A stretch of DNA of 64,000 nt, taken from Amyelois transitella. Lineage: Eukaryota; Arthropoda; Insecta; Lepidoptera; Pyralidae. How positions within the stretch are numbered: position 1 is the stretch's first letter; the number at the start of each line of letters is the position of its first letter. The position numbers and the translations under genes were made by a program. This document shows positions 56,301-64,000 of this stretch, piece after piece. Location of the stretch: the NCBI RefSeq assembly GCF_032362555.1, contig NC_083509.1:9571001-9635000 (forward strand), in the 5' to 3' direction. Below the pieces are notes generated by a model that saw nothing but the letters and a program-made list of their open reading frames with translations, searched no databases and had not been told where the DNA came from.

Positions 56301-58977
56301 ACTTTGAAAACTTGCTTTTCAAGTACTATTCTAATTACCAGAACTGTATCCTATATTTCCCAGGCTTATTGCAATGCAACAAAAAAAGTATGATCAAAAT
56401 CTGTCTGGATGACCCCCAATATTATTTTTAGTGTCATAGATAATTTTATTTCTCACAAAAAGAAATCAGATTACCTGCAGAAGCATTGGAGCAGTTTACC
56501 ACAGAAGTATAGGCGTGTTGCCGTAGAGAAACTTTTTGCACTTTTAAAAACCTTCCAAGCTCTGCATGGCATCCGTGCCAATCCACTTTCACTGGCATAC
56601 AGTATTTGATTTATCAAAAAGGTTCATAAGCAATTGAATTACCTGCAAAAACATTGAGGCAGTTCACCACTGCCGTACATAGGCCAAAGGAAGGGCGTGT
56701 TGCCATAGCGGCCGAGACTCATAAGAAACTTCTTGCACTCTTTAACTCCTTCCAAGCAGGGCATGGCGTCGGTGCCCCCAGCGATGGCGTATAGCACGTA
56801 GTGGATCAGGTTTGGGGTGAGACCTTTGTGTGTGAGGTACTCTTTGAAGGTTTTGTCATTCCAATCTGTATATACAAAAGATTTTTTTTACATTTTCACT
56901 AATGTAATTTTCAGTATGTGTTGAAGTGGTATTATGCGATAAATGAAGTTAAAAATACAAATAACTAACCTTTAAATTCGTTGTTCATCTCCTCCTCATT
57001 GTATCCGACAATGGAGGTGAGCATTTTCATCAGCATCCGTTTCTCTATGATGCTGACGGCTTCAGTGGCGAAGACATCGGCGCGAGAGCACGGGACGGGC
57101 ACAAGGCGGTCGTCTAGCCAGGTCAACACGCGGGTCACGCAACGGAACTCCGCGTAGCGAGCGATGTTCGAGGATATCAGCAGCTCGACAAGAGGGCCGC
57201 GGGAGAACAGAAGCTAAGGAGATACAGATAAGGTCAGCGCCCAATTTGTTTTAGATAATAACCAGAAAGTGGAGCAATGAAAACCACATGACTTAAAGAA
57301 CTGTTTAGAATAACATGAGTTCTAGTATAGACCACCAATAGCTGAATAAAATAAGAACAAATAAAGCTGAGGTTTCAGTAATCATTTTAAAACAATGTTT
57401 TTTTTTTCTTTAAAAAAAATTGTGGAGGACTATGAGTATAGTTCTGTTTTTCAAGATGGTTTACTGTATGAATGAATTCATGCAGAAAAATGCCACAACT
57501 AAAGATGAAATCATAAGAAACAGATAATCATAAAATTTTCCTTACCTTTGGTGTCATGTCAATGTTAAATTTCCTATACTCGGCGGCGAAGGTCGCCTGG
57601 CTCCATACTTTTTTAGCCTCCGCTTTGCTATCATCAGTCTTGTTCTCTTCTCCCTCTTTTATTTCTTCTTGTGGAGATTCTCTTTACAAATTAAAAAATA
57701 AATATATGTATGATTGCTAAATTAATATTTTGGGCAAAACAAATTTAGTGGATTAATTAGAAAATTATAACTTTAAGATCTAAGGTAATAACTCAAAAAA
57801 GAAAAAAAATAAAATTAAAACTGTTCCAATTTCAGCTGTGATCTTTATTTGGAACAAATTTAAGTAACTACTACTTTTATAGCTATATTATTATTATTTT
57901 AATTATTCAGAAATTTCTTCATTTCCAGTGTCTTAAAAAGTTTTTGTGCTTTATATACTCACTTTTCAATGTACCACTTTTCAGTTAAATTATAAACTTG
58001 TGGTTGTCTCTTAGGGTCTGCATTCACTTCCTTCAAAAACTTTTGAAGCCCCTCAAAGTTATAGGAAGCCCACAGACCCCCATAGTGGTCGCTGGAATCC
58101 AGATGTAAAACATTCTTGCCTATTCGGCTACAGGCGGCGGCCACTATTGATTCCACCATACCTTAACAATATACATTTATTTGTTAAGCATGCACTCTTA
58201 AACAGATAATTCAATAAAAGGGTTGAATATAACCTGAAATAACATAATAAACACTTTTTCACACCCACGAGAGTGCCTTGGGGCACAACTAGTAAAGGTA
58301 TTTTATTTAAGATAAGGATAGTATCTCTTCTTAAAATTCAATAGATTTTTTGTGTTATTATGCTATTTGTTATAGTTATGCTATTTGTTATGTTATGTGC
58401 ACGGCACATAACATAACAAATAGCTCCCAGCACCAATTCAAACAAGAATAGGACCACTCCATCTATTTCCCATGGATGTTGTAAAAGGCGACTAAGGGAT
58501 AGGCTTACAAACTTGGGATTCTTTTTTTAGGCGATGGGCTAGCAACCTGTCACTATTTGAATCTCAATTCTATCATTAAGCCAAATAGCTGAATGTGGCC
58601 ATTAAGTCTTTTGATTCATTCAAGCCTGTTGGCTCTGTCTACCCCGAAAATATGTTATAGTTATACTGAGCCATGTCTCTGCAAATATTTAATTAAGTAA
58701 TGACTAAGTCAATATGGGTCGCAAATATTGAAACCTTTAAATTTTGGTGAACAAAGTATTAAGTCAATTTATTCACTTATTGAAATTCATTATCAAAATA
58801 TTTTTACACCACTTTCTGACTAGGTAATTTCACACTTCAGCAGTGATGACCAAGCAGTTGGAAAAAATAAGATCGATAAGTAGGCTGCCATTATCCCGGT
58901 ATGGGTTTTCGTGTACTATAAAACTTACCTGTGCCAATGACGATGACCTGGAAATCGGTCGGTAAATCGTCGTCCAT
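47367..58977 (-). CDS. Rep: Rab escort protein (REP/CHM family), nine exons
   Basis: Coding exons, from 5' to 3' on the minus strand: 58977-58929, 58161-57963, 57681-57546, 57213-56970, 56865-56643, 52038-51689, 50247-50129, 49627-49505, 47516-47367. All junctions are GT-AG and keep phase, giving 530 residues. REP presents unprenylated Rab GTPases to geranylgeranyl transferase II and delivers them to membranes. The N-terminus has the GDI/REP dinucleotide-fold signature ([20 protein letters not shown]) and [10 protein letters not shown]. Exon 3 encodes the charged, variable insert that separates REP from [24 protein letters not shown] and [10 protein letters not shown] are conserved GDI/REP motifs. 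The C-terminus is acidic (GDDDGDAKE), with no CaaX box. Intron 5 (4.6 kb) and intron 8 (2 kb) carry mobile and tandem repeats. The gene appears intact. Confidence 0.95.
48812..49470. repeat. 55-bp minisatellite, about 12 units, in Rep intron 8
   Basis: The core GCAGCCAGTGCAGTGTAAAA recurs at a 55-bp period (for example GCCAGTGCAG at 48846, 48901, 48956, 49011). Two units, near 49170 and 49450, have an extra CAGA (CAGACAGCAGCC), giving 59 bp. They are five units apart, pointing to duplication of a multi-unit block. The array stops about 35 bases from the donor of exon 8 (49504). The open frames across it are by-products of the repeat. Confidence 0.95.
49679..49940 (-). mobile_element. 5'-truncated LINE tail, same family as 52300-55240
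   Basis: Read on the minus strand it matches the 3' untranslated region of the LINE at about 54990-55240. The match includes the block around GCTGCAGTGCAG, CTTCTTCTGCACTGAC and the AATTTG-type end. It lies in Rep intron 7 and has no coding capacity. Confidence 0.75.
50545..50672 (-). mobile_element. Short 5'-truncated LINE tail, same family
   Basis: Minus-strand copy of the last 100 or so bases of the same LINE. It carries the GTCAACCAATGTAATG-like part, AATGAATAAAAATTTTGAATTT and an expanded (AAATTT)n end. It lies in Rep intron 6. Confidence 0.65.
50983..51270 (+). mobile_element. tRNA-derived SINE, full length, with a small nested insertion
   Basis: Head GACGGCCTCTGTGGCGCAGCGG with an A box. 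The B box is changed by one base (GGTTGGAATCC), then the body and an A/T-rich end follow. A family B fragment (51156-51191) interrupts the body and is flanked by the 12-bp direct repeat TGAGTTAGTATC. Confidence 0.88.
51156..51191 (+). mobile_element. 36-bp family B insertion with a 12-bp target-site duplication
   Basis: TGAGTTAGTATC precedes and follows the insert (51144-51155 and 51192-51203). Uninterrupted SINE copies have it once. The insert ends in TTTTATGTATGTATGTAGG like other family B copies. It is an extremely short retroposed fragment. Confidence 0.75.
52300..55240 (+). mobile_element. 5'-truncated LINE in Rep intron 5, CR1/Jockey-like
   Basis: The element begins within the endonuclease domain and ends at TTGAATTTGAATTTGA (55220-55237). 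It is inserted antisense to Rep. Its 3' untranslated region includes a (TA)n run at about 54921-54944. Two shorter relatives in reverse orientation lie in Rep introns 6 and 7. The exact 5' break (52300-52377) and target duplication are not resolved. Confidence 0.85.
52377..54842 (+). CDS. LINE ORF2, truncated endonuclease plus reverse transcriptase
   Basis: The frame is open from 52377, after a TAA at 52374. It starts inside the endonuclease ([23 protein letters not shown]), so the first endonuclease motifs are missing. The reverse transcriptase is complete, with [48 protein letters not shown] and catalytic [10 protein letters not shown]. The C-terminal region ([14 protein letters not shown]) and a long post-RT tail follow. 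There is no stop or frameshift in about 820 codons despite the 5' truncation, so insertion was recent. Such 5'-truncated copies are normally dead on arrival because promoter, ORF1 and endonuclease are lost. Confidence 0.88.
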   Translation, partial: CNKKLIICGDFNIDILVKSTVSIQFINLLKSYNLEYVFFEPTRITSTSAKCLDNFFCNNLYIRKSIIHKLPSDHTGQYVTFEKESLNNLNNDKIMCRPLSSKNIRKFKINIANQLNTLTYSGNNPNEHYINLFDMISAEYSKRFKQKQVNIRNRLQFSEWATVGIHKSRNKLYDLYAQKQYNFDPSFVEYVKNYSKLFKKVCRQAKSLHISSKINNAPNKIKETWNIINKESGKIKDRDSIKQISSGNKSISKTQDIVNAFDNFFAKIPVELTSDVDSCPLRAETLLNNNTTPIKSVFKFKYVNSDNILKAFKQLNLKKSEDHWGMSVSIISQIIDIIASDLAFIFNECIDEGIFPNLMKCSKLIPLFKKGEKTVLGNYRPISILPVLSKVFEKMMLNQMQQYFKINNIFHSQQYGFTAGKSTTDAGVALVTQIYDAWESSQDSVGVFCDLSKAFDCVDHQTLLRKLSQYGFDHKSTKLMASYLTDRLQTVDINGVKSSGSSVSMGVPQGSILGPFLFLVYVNDLPFMVEKQAGIVLFADDTSLIFKLDRHSENVSSVNNILSAISIWFSTNNLLLNANKTQCIKFTLPNVRQANTDITLEGQKLEFVENTKFLGIIIDAKLQWGAHIFKLSNRLSSAAYAVRRIRQLTDVATARLVYFSYFHSLLSYGLLLWGSAADIQTIFIIQKRAVRAIYGLGPRDSLRQLFKKINIPTVASQYIFDLIMYVRKNTSFFQKVSATTDRNLRNKHKLVMPFHRLSKVSKSFMGNCIRFYNRLPESVLDMPNRKFKEYVKKVLCGKAYYRTDDYLNDKNIWLELGTGTS
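55249..55468 (+). mobile_element. Helitron-like repeat directly after the LINE
   Basis: It includes AACGCGCTAATCTCAAGAAC and GGAAGGCTATATTACATCAC and ends in AGTCGTGGGCACAGCTAG followed by T. This is the same terminal structure as 2602-2810. Confidence 0.6.
56468..56607 (-). pseudogene. Decayed copy of Rep exon 5 in intron 5
   Basis: On the minus strand it aligns with most of Rep exon 5 (56643-56800). ATGCCATGC...GCTTGGAAGG, TGCAAAAAGTTTCT, TACGGCAACACGCC and CTCCAATGCTTCTGCAG|GTAATC correspond to exon blocks, donor included. It lacks several codons and has length changes that break the frame. It lies only about 35 bases downstream of the real exon's donor, so it is an old local tandem duplication that has lost coding ability. 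Confidence 0.8.
58380..58424. repeat. Perfect 21-bp inverted repeat
   Basis: GCTATTTGTTATGTTATGTG plus C, then the loop ACG, then the exact reverse complement. It sits in Rep intron 1 at the start of a family A repeat (58425-58655) and is preceded by a partial direct repeat of the same ATTTGTTAT motif. Confidence 0.9.
58425..58655 (+). repeat. Moth interspersed repeat, family A
   Basis: It carries AGAATAGGACCACTCCATCT, ATGGATGTTGTAAAAGGCGAC and GGCGATGGGCTAGCAACCTG, and ends near GGCTCTGTCTACCCCG. It is in Rep intron 1. Confidence 0.72.
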
Positions 58978-59457
58978 GATTGAATACAACAATTCACTAG
59001 TAAGAAACTAATCACTTAGAAAATTATATGAAAAATTCGTAAGTAAGAATAAAAATCAGTACTCTCTTTGGACTAACTCCACAGACAAAGTTAGTAGAAA
59101 GTAGATGACATGTCATGCTATGCTAACTTGACAGTGACAGAAAAGATTGGCAGGCCCTGTTCTGCTCCATGGCCATGAAATATATAAAGAATACAAACAC
59201 AATGAGGCGTGGACAGTGCATCAAAGTTAAGACTCATGAGTTTTAACCAGGCATAGTACATAAATATACTCGAGACTGCTCGACACCGAGACTGCGAACA
59301 TATGTGTCACGATGTATTTTTGCAATATGGGCTCGAGCAGCATGACTTCGTACGAACTCGGTTGCCCTTTTACACGGGCAGCGGACGGTTATAATATTTA
59401 GGCGAAAGTAAATTAATACTAAAATACTTTAACACTGTTAAAACACATTCGATTTCA

Positions 59458-59640
59458 TACATACATACATAAAATCACGCCTCTTTCCCGGAGGGGTAGG
59501 CAGAGACTACCTCTTTTCACGATCTCTGCATATTTCCTTCGCTTCATCCACATTCATAACTCTCTTCATGCAAGCTCGGCGGTTTCGGGTACTTTTGACC
59601 TGACCCTTTACCAGGACGTCCTTAATTTGATTAAGATACA
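59458..59640 (-). repeat. Family B repeat, longest copy in the window
   Basis: ACATACATACATAAAATCACGCCTCTTTCCCGG at one end is the reverse of the family B tail. The body includes CTCTGCATATTTCCTTCGCTTCATCC and GCTCGGCGGTTTCGGGTACTTTTGACC. Confidence 0.6.
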
Positions 59641-59744
59641 AACATTTATGAGGTACTAGGTACATATATTAAGTACGTACCAAGATTACTGTAAAATTGT
59701 TAATTCCTTTTATGATATTCATGCGTAAGAGATACAGTACTACG

Positions 59745-59995
59745 TATGGTTCTCGGCACTCGGAACAGGGGCACATTGATCAAGTGCTTTCATGCAGGTC
59801 TGAAGATTCTGGTAGTGAAGAAGTACGTCTGCCAGTTCTGGCAGTCCAGGGAATGCTTATAAAAGAAGGATTCTTCTTTAAGCGATGGGCTAACAACCTG
59901 TCACTATTTGAAACTATTCCACCATACAGCTGAAAATGGCCTTTCAGTCTTTTCTAGACTGTTGGCTCTCTCTACCCTGTAGTAAGGGAAAAAGA
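59745..59995 (+). repeat. Diverged family A repeat
   Basis: TATGGTTCTCGGCACTCGGAACAGG starts it; AGCGATGGGCTAACAACCTGTCACTATTTGAA and CTAGACTGTTGGCTCTCTCTACCC follow. The middle (about 59770-59860) is unrelated, so it is interrupted or rearranged. Confidence 0.55.
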
Positions 59996-60099
59996 CGAGA
60001 TATATTTATGTCGGTAATGTATAGTTTCTTTTTTGGAAAAGACAAGCATTTTTTTGGTTCCTTTGGGAACGAGATATTAGAACAGCGGGCGAAAGATTG

Positions 60100-60575
60100 T
60101 CCATTCCATACTAATAAAAAAAATCTTTGATATAAATGTGAATGTAAGTTTCTGTGTAACCTCTTGTTTTTATATCCCAATTATATTAAAATAATGCAAA
60201 GTCAATTTGTTTTCTTCACGAGTCATCTACTGAACCAATCTTCACGACATTTTACGTATTTTAATAATAAGATTCTGGAGAACAAAGGGACCTTTCATCC
60301 CAGTAAGAACTTTATAGTTCTAAATACGCGCCAGCGAAGCCAAACCCGATTATAATGTGAAAGTTTGTAAGAATTTGGATTTGTTTTTGTTACTCTTTCA
60401 CGCAAAAAAAACTGAACAGATTTTTATAAAACTTTGCAATAATATAGCTTAGCCCACAGATGTATAATTCTCTCTCTCTAGAATAAGTACTCATAAATGT
60501 TTGTGGCTTATATAATGCAATAACTAACAAAAGTCACATATAGATTCAAGGCGGTCGAAGTCGCGGAAAGTTTAT
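60100..60575 (+). mobile_element. Degraded Helitron-like copies
   Basis: Two successive partial copies are recognisable from GTTACTCTTTCACGCAAAAA, AATATAGCTTAGCCCACAGA and GGCGGTCGAAGTCGCGG. The CTAG terminus is lost. Confidence 0.4.
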
Positions 60576-61798
60576 ATTATGAAACCAAAAAATGTGATCA
60601 CGAAAATTGAAACAACACATGAGTTGTATTTTATATTTACAATTTTTTACATACATTTCAACATTATACAGACTACTGGGAGCTCTTTTTAATTCGAGCA
60701 ACGAACATTACATAAACTAACACGTAAATCTAAATCGTAATAAAAACGACTTCTGTGAGTCAATCTACTGGGCCCGCTATGGCTGTGGCGGCGGTACACA
60801 AGAATCAATAAAATTCTGGTGTCCATAAAACAAGAATAGTGGCAGTTTCCTTGGAAAGAGACGTTGGTTCGAACAACATTAATTTGTTAGGCCGCTTACG
60901 ACTTCATTATTGTTCTGAGGACGTATTGATCTTACATGCCCTTCATTTTGTTTAAGGGTAAGTAGCAATATTACTACATATTTTAAAATACAATTACACA
61001 TTCTCAAATTGACTTCGCACTGACGACTACCTACCCTAACAAGTATGTAAGTACTATCTACATTTTATAAACACCATGTCAAGTCGGCGAACTTTGGCTA
61101 GAACAACCACATTTCAGTGGGGTCCGCAGTTAGTCCGATTATAGTTTGAAATTTCTTTAACAGAATAGCCGCTGTAAGAAGTAAAAATCTTCGAAAACTA
61201 TTTAACTTGCCTATAGTTAAAAGTACATACATTATAGTGCCTATAAAAGACTAATTCGGCAGATCGTTATTTATCTAATACGTTTACAAGAACACTAAAT
61301 GGTGAACATGCCAAATGAACGAAAAACTGGTACGCATAGCGACAACAGCATTCCAGACTAGTCGTCAGCAAATGAAAAATGAGCAAAATGTTACATCCGG
61401 CTATAAAGGAACACGTCAATTATAAATAACTTTATAGGTATCGTGGTTTGTGAACATCAACATTGCGAAACATCAATATAATAACAAAACAAACTATTTA
61501 CACACTAAACATTAAAATATCGACATTCTTATTTTATATTCGAGAAGATGCGGAGAAGCTGATGAAGTATAAAATGGTATTTTATAGACACGGAAAAGCT
61601 CATTTTTTGTTTCAAAATAAATTCTTTTGAATTATTCAATTCAGCCAATTTAAGTGATATGTCAATTTTGAGTTCAAAGTGATATGTTAATTATGCCAAT
61701 CCGAAACATGTAAATAAGATTATAGAAAGTCGATATTTTAATGTGCCAGTAACATGTAACAGCCGGTATGGTACGCTGATATACCACACCAAACCAGA

Positions 61799-62680
61799 CT
61801 AGAACAACGTTTCGCGCGAATGAGACGCGCGGTCCAGCCGAAGAGGCAATGGCGCCGGCCTACTGGTCAGCTCTGTGCCTTCAGCGAGAGCCAGCGCCTC
61901 GCCTCCTCCGCTATCAGTGGAGAACTGCTCTATTTCATCATCTGTAGAATCCACCTCATCTTCGGCAAACACTGAGTCTGCACCAACTGATGCCAATTCG
62001 CACTCCACTGCATAAGACGGTCCTACACTGCCTACAGAAGCAAGAGGCGCAAGTCTCTCACTAGGACAAGGCGATAATCGACGTTCAGGTAAAGCACACA
62101 CCACAGAAGATCCACGTCGTTCTAAGTAAGAGCTTCCTGAGCTCGAACACGTTGCTGAACTCAAACGGCGATCACGAGGACCACCTGAAGCTCGCCGTTC
62201 TGCAAATCGCAGGGCAGATCCGGGAAGTGAATCACCGCGTAGTGTTGATAATCTGCGAGGTGGTGCCAGTAAACTTCCGTAACCACCACCATACGATGCA
62301 AATCGAGAAGTACGTGGCCAAGGCGGCTCTTCACCAATGGAGGGTCTCGAACGCGCCCGTTCGGATAGTGCTTCTTCGAGAGCCGCTGTCAGCTGGCGCT
62401 CTTCTTCCACGGCTTGTTCTTCTGCCACGACTGCCTCAGCTAACTCTACTATTTTCGGATCATTTAAAGCTTTCATTGATTTGCTTCGACTTTTATAAAC
62501 AATCAGAAACACCATCAGCGCAAAAAATCCGCCCAACGTGGCAGCTATACGCACACCCGTCATGACGTCATAAGTAGCATAGAATTCGATCCGTACTCGA
62601 TCGCGTTCGGCTTGCGAGCGCTCAGTAGAATTCTCGGCTGCACCCACATCACCACCGCCCCATCCATCGCGATGCTCCAT
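61799..62680 (-). CDS. Single-pass membrane protein with long Ser/Arg-rich tail (unknown)
   Basis: 293 residues. The N-terminus (about 40 residues) is hydrophilic, has an N-glycosylation sequon (ENSTE) and no signal peptide. One membrane segment lies at about 42-62 (VRIAATLGGFFALMVFLIVY), followed by a basic stop-transfer KSRSKSMK. This predicts a type III topology with a cytoplasmic tail of about 230 residues. The tail has a Glu-rich helix (VVAEEQAVEEERQLTAALEE), several RRxS-type phosphorylation-like sites (RRLSTLRG, RRLSSATC, RRLSPCPS), an acidic patch (EDEVDSTDDEIEQF) and ends SRETLF. I do not recognise the family. An acceptor at 62703 (GTCCACAG) shows a 5' untranslated exon upstream. The leader contains a tiny ORF, ATG-AAC-ACT-TGA. 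Coding DNA is much more GC-rich than its flanks. Confidence 0.85.
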   Translation of the reverse strand: MEHRDGWGGGDVGAAENSTERSQAERDRVRIEFYATYDVMTGVRIAATLGGFFALMVFLIVYKSRSKSMKALNDPKIVELAEAVVAEEQAVEEERQLTAALEEALSERARSRPSIGEEPPWPRTSRFASYGGGYGSLLAPPRRLSTLRGDSLPGSALRFAERRASGGPRDRRLSSATCSSSGSSYLERRGSSVVCALPERRLSPCPSERLAPLASVGSVGPSYAVECELASVGADSVFAEDEVDSTDDEIEQFSTDSGGGEALALAEGTELTSRPAPLPLRLDRASHSRETLF

Positions 62681-62702
62681 CGTAAGGTCAAGTGTTCATG
62701 GC

Positions 62703-64000
62703 CTGTGGACAATACAAAAATACCTTTATACATGTCCTTTTTTATCAATGTTTATCAGTTTGCTTTTTAAGTGGTACAATAAATTTATATGCAAGCTTTT
62801 AGATAAAACGTATGTCAAACGTGTGTCGAACAACCTGAATGTAGTACTTGTAGTAAAACAAGGTTTAAGCGGCAACTAACCGCGCAAATTTCAAAAGTTA
62901 ATTAATAGTCCTAAACTTATCAAGTGAATACCATATTCCCTTCACAATTTGGTTTACTCCTCCAACCCTCCCAGCACCATCGTTCACATTTTTATAAAAT
63001 AAGAAAGGGAGTGTGTAAATATAGACACCACTACCACCGGAAAAAGTTTTACAATATATATTTTAAAAGCGCTTTATCAAGTTACACCATACATTTAGCA
63101 TTTCACTGACTGGTTTCGTGCTTTTCTCATTCGAAAACTGTTATACAGATAATTTCCTAATATTTAAGGCTCCGAGATTTCAACTGTATACTGTGTTAAC
63201 CTGATTTCAACTGTAATACCGAGAGAGCCTTAGCCAATATTTTGTTGCCATTTCGAGTAGGTAAGGGAGGCAGAGAGACAGACCAAACAACAATGTTGTC
63301 GCTAGGCGATTTCCGTTCGCCCGTTGCAGCGCAATGTCGACGTATCTGGGACACGGCATAGCATAGATTTGCATGATGGTGCTTCGCTTTTTGTATTTAT
63401 ATCAATGTTTTGCGTTTAAGTATTGCTTTTACACGTACGTCTGATATTTGTTTCTCGGAGTAAGTCATTCCGATCACTTTGTTGTCTAAACGGATCTACT
63501 CATTGATGACAATGACGATTTTGACCTACTGTACTGTTCAATAACGACTGCTCTCAATGTGACTGTTCAATATAAACACGAAAATAATAATAATGTTATA
63601 ATTTGTGAAAAACGAAGGATAATAATGTTATAATTTACGGTTTATAGATTATTAAGAATGTGGTTTTAATTTAAGTAATTATGACTATCATAAGCATTTG
63701 GATACTAATTCGTGAAAACTTGATAATAATAATTGTGTTTCAGTTATGATTGTGGTATTATAAACTTTATTAGTTAAAAGCACTGTTAGTTTTCCAGTAA
63801 AATAAATAAAATAAAATAAAAAAAATTTAATGATAACAATCACGATTTCGCAATTTGGCACGCTGTTGCTCTGAAAATACCAGTTATTCTCAATATTACA
63901 AGATACCCTTCTGAAATCGTTAATGTTCCGAAAAAGTATTTAGAGAATCCCATAAATTACATTATCAAGGGCGAAACACCGCTCCGGCCGTTCTCGGCTC
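62703..64000. other. Upstream intron/promoter region of the membrane-protein gene
   Basis: It should contain at least one 5' untranslated exon of the gene at 61799-62680, but I cannot place its donor. There is no other coding signal and there are no recognisable repeats. Confidence 0.45.

Larger units (their letters stand above)
58978..61798. other. Intergenic between Rep and the membrane-protein gene
   Basis: The two genes run in the same (minus) direction. The left part should hold the Rep promoter and the right part the 3' untranslated region of the membrane-protein gene. Only repeats are recognisable: family B (59458-59640), family A (59745-59995) and degraded Helitron-like copies (about 60100-60575). 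Confidence 0.5.

Noticed and set aside
62152-62565. 137-codon plus-strand frame
   Set aside because: Antisense shadow of the GC-rich membrane-protein gene.
1-64000. CRISPR array, operon structure or other prokaryotic features
   Set aside because: Spliceosomal introns, LINEs, SINEs and DIRS elements show a eukaryotic chromosome. The only regular repeats are the minisatellite, the tetraspanin array and the DIRS intron repeats, none with CRISPR-like spacers.

Overview
The window looks like a nuclear chromosome segment from a moth or butterfly (Lepidoptera). It is AT-rich, its genes have GT-AG introns, and many short interspersed repeats of types common in moth genomes recur in both orientations. 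The protein-coding genes are insect-like. I cannot name the species.

Layout. 1-12.7 kb is repeat-rich and has no host gene that I can support. It holds a nearly complete DIRS-type tyrosine-recombinase retrotransposon (4685-9773, minus strand) inserted inside a tRNA-derived SINE. At 12.7-17.8 kb lies a long non-LTR retrotransposon (LINE) with ORF1, ORF2 and an (ATTTGT)n tail. 17.8-28.3 kb is intergenic and includes a perfect 27-bp hairpin and a 2.4 kb near-palindrome with arms of over 800 bp. 28.3-31.7 kb carries the sorting nexin gene Sh3px1/SNX9 (SH3-PX-BAR). 31.8-36.3 kb carries a CD151-like tetraspanin in five coding exons; its reading frame stays open past a UGA-C stop, across a spliced intron, for 74 further codons. 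40.4-42.4 kb carries two tandem genes for secreted, low-complexity proteins sharing a C-terminal motif. 43.4-44.9 kb is an intronless IMP dehydrogenase gene. 47.4-59.0 kb (minus strand) is Rab escort protein in nine exons; its introns carry a 55-bp minisatellite, a SINE, a 5'-truncated LINE with two related reverse-orientation tails, and a decayed copy of its own exon 5. 61.8-62.7 kb (minus strand) encodes a single-pass membrane protein with a long Ser/Arg-rich tail.

How the genes relate. The host genes are independent single-gene units: endocytic membrane remodelling, a membrane scaffold, purine synthesis, Rab prenylation, secreted structural or effector proteins and an unknown membrane protein. 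The mobile elements are the most structured part. The DIRS element shows inverted terminal repeats, an internal complementary region that joins both ends, a probable spliceosomal intron in gag and a target-site junction without duplication. The most unusual host-gene signal is the candidate stop-codon readthrough of the tetraspanin.

Exon boundaries were inferred by eye from splice consensus and reading-frame continuity. No database search was possible.
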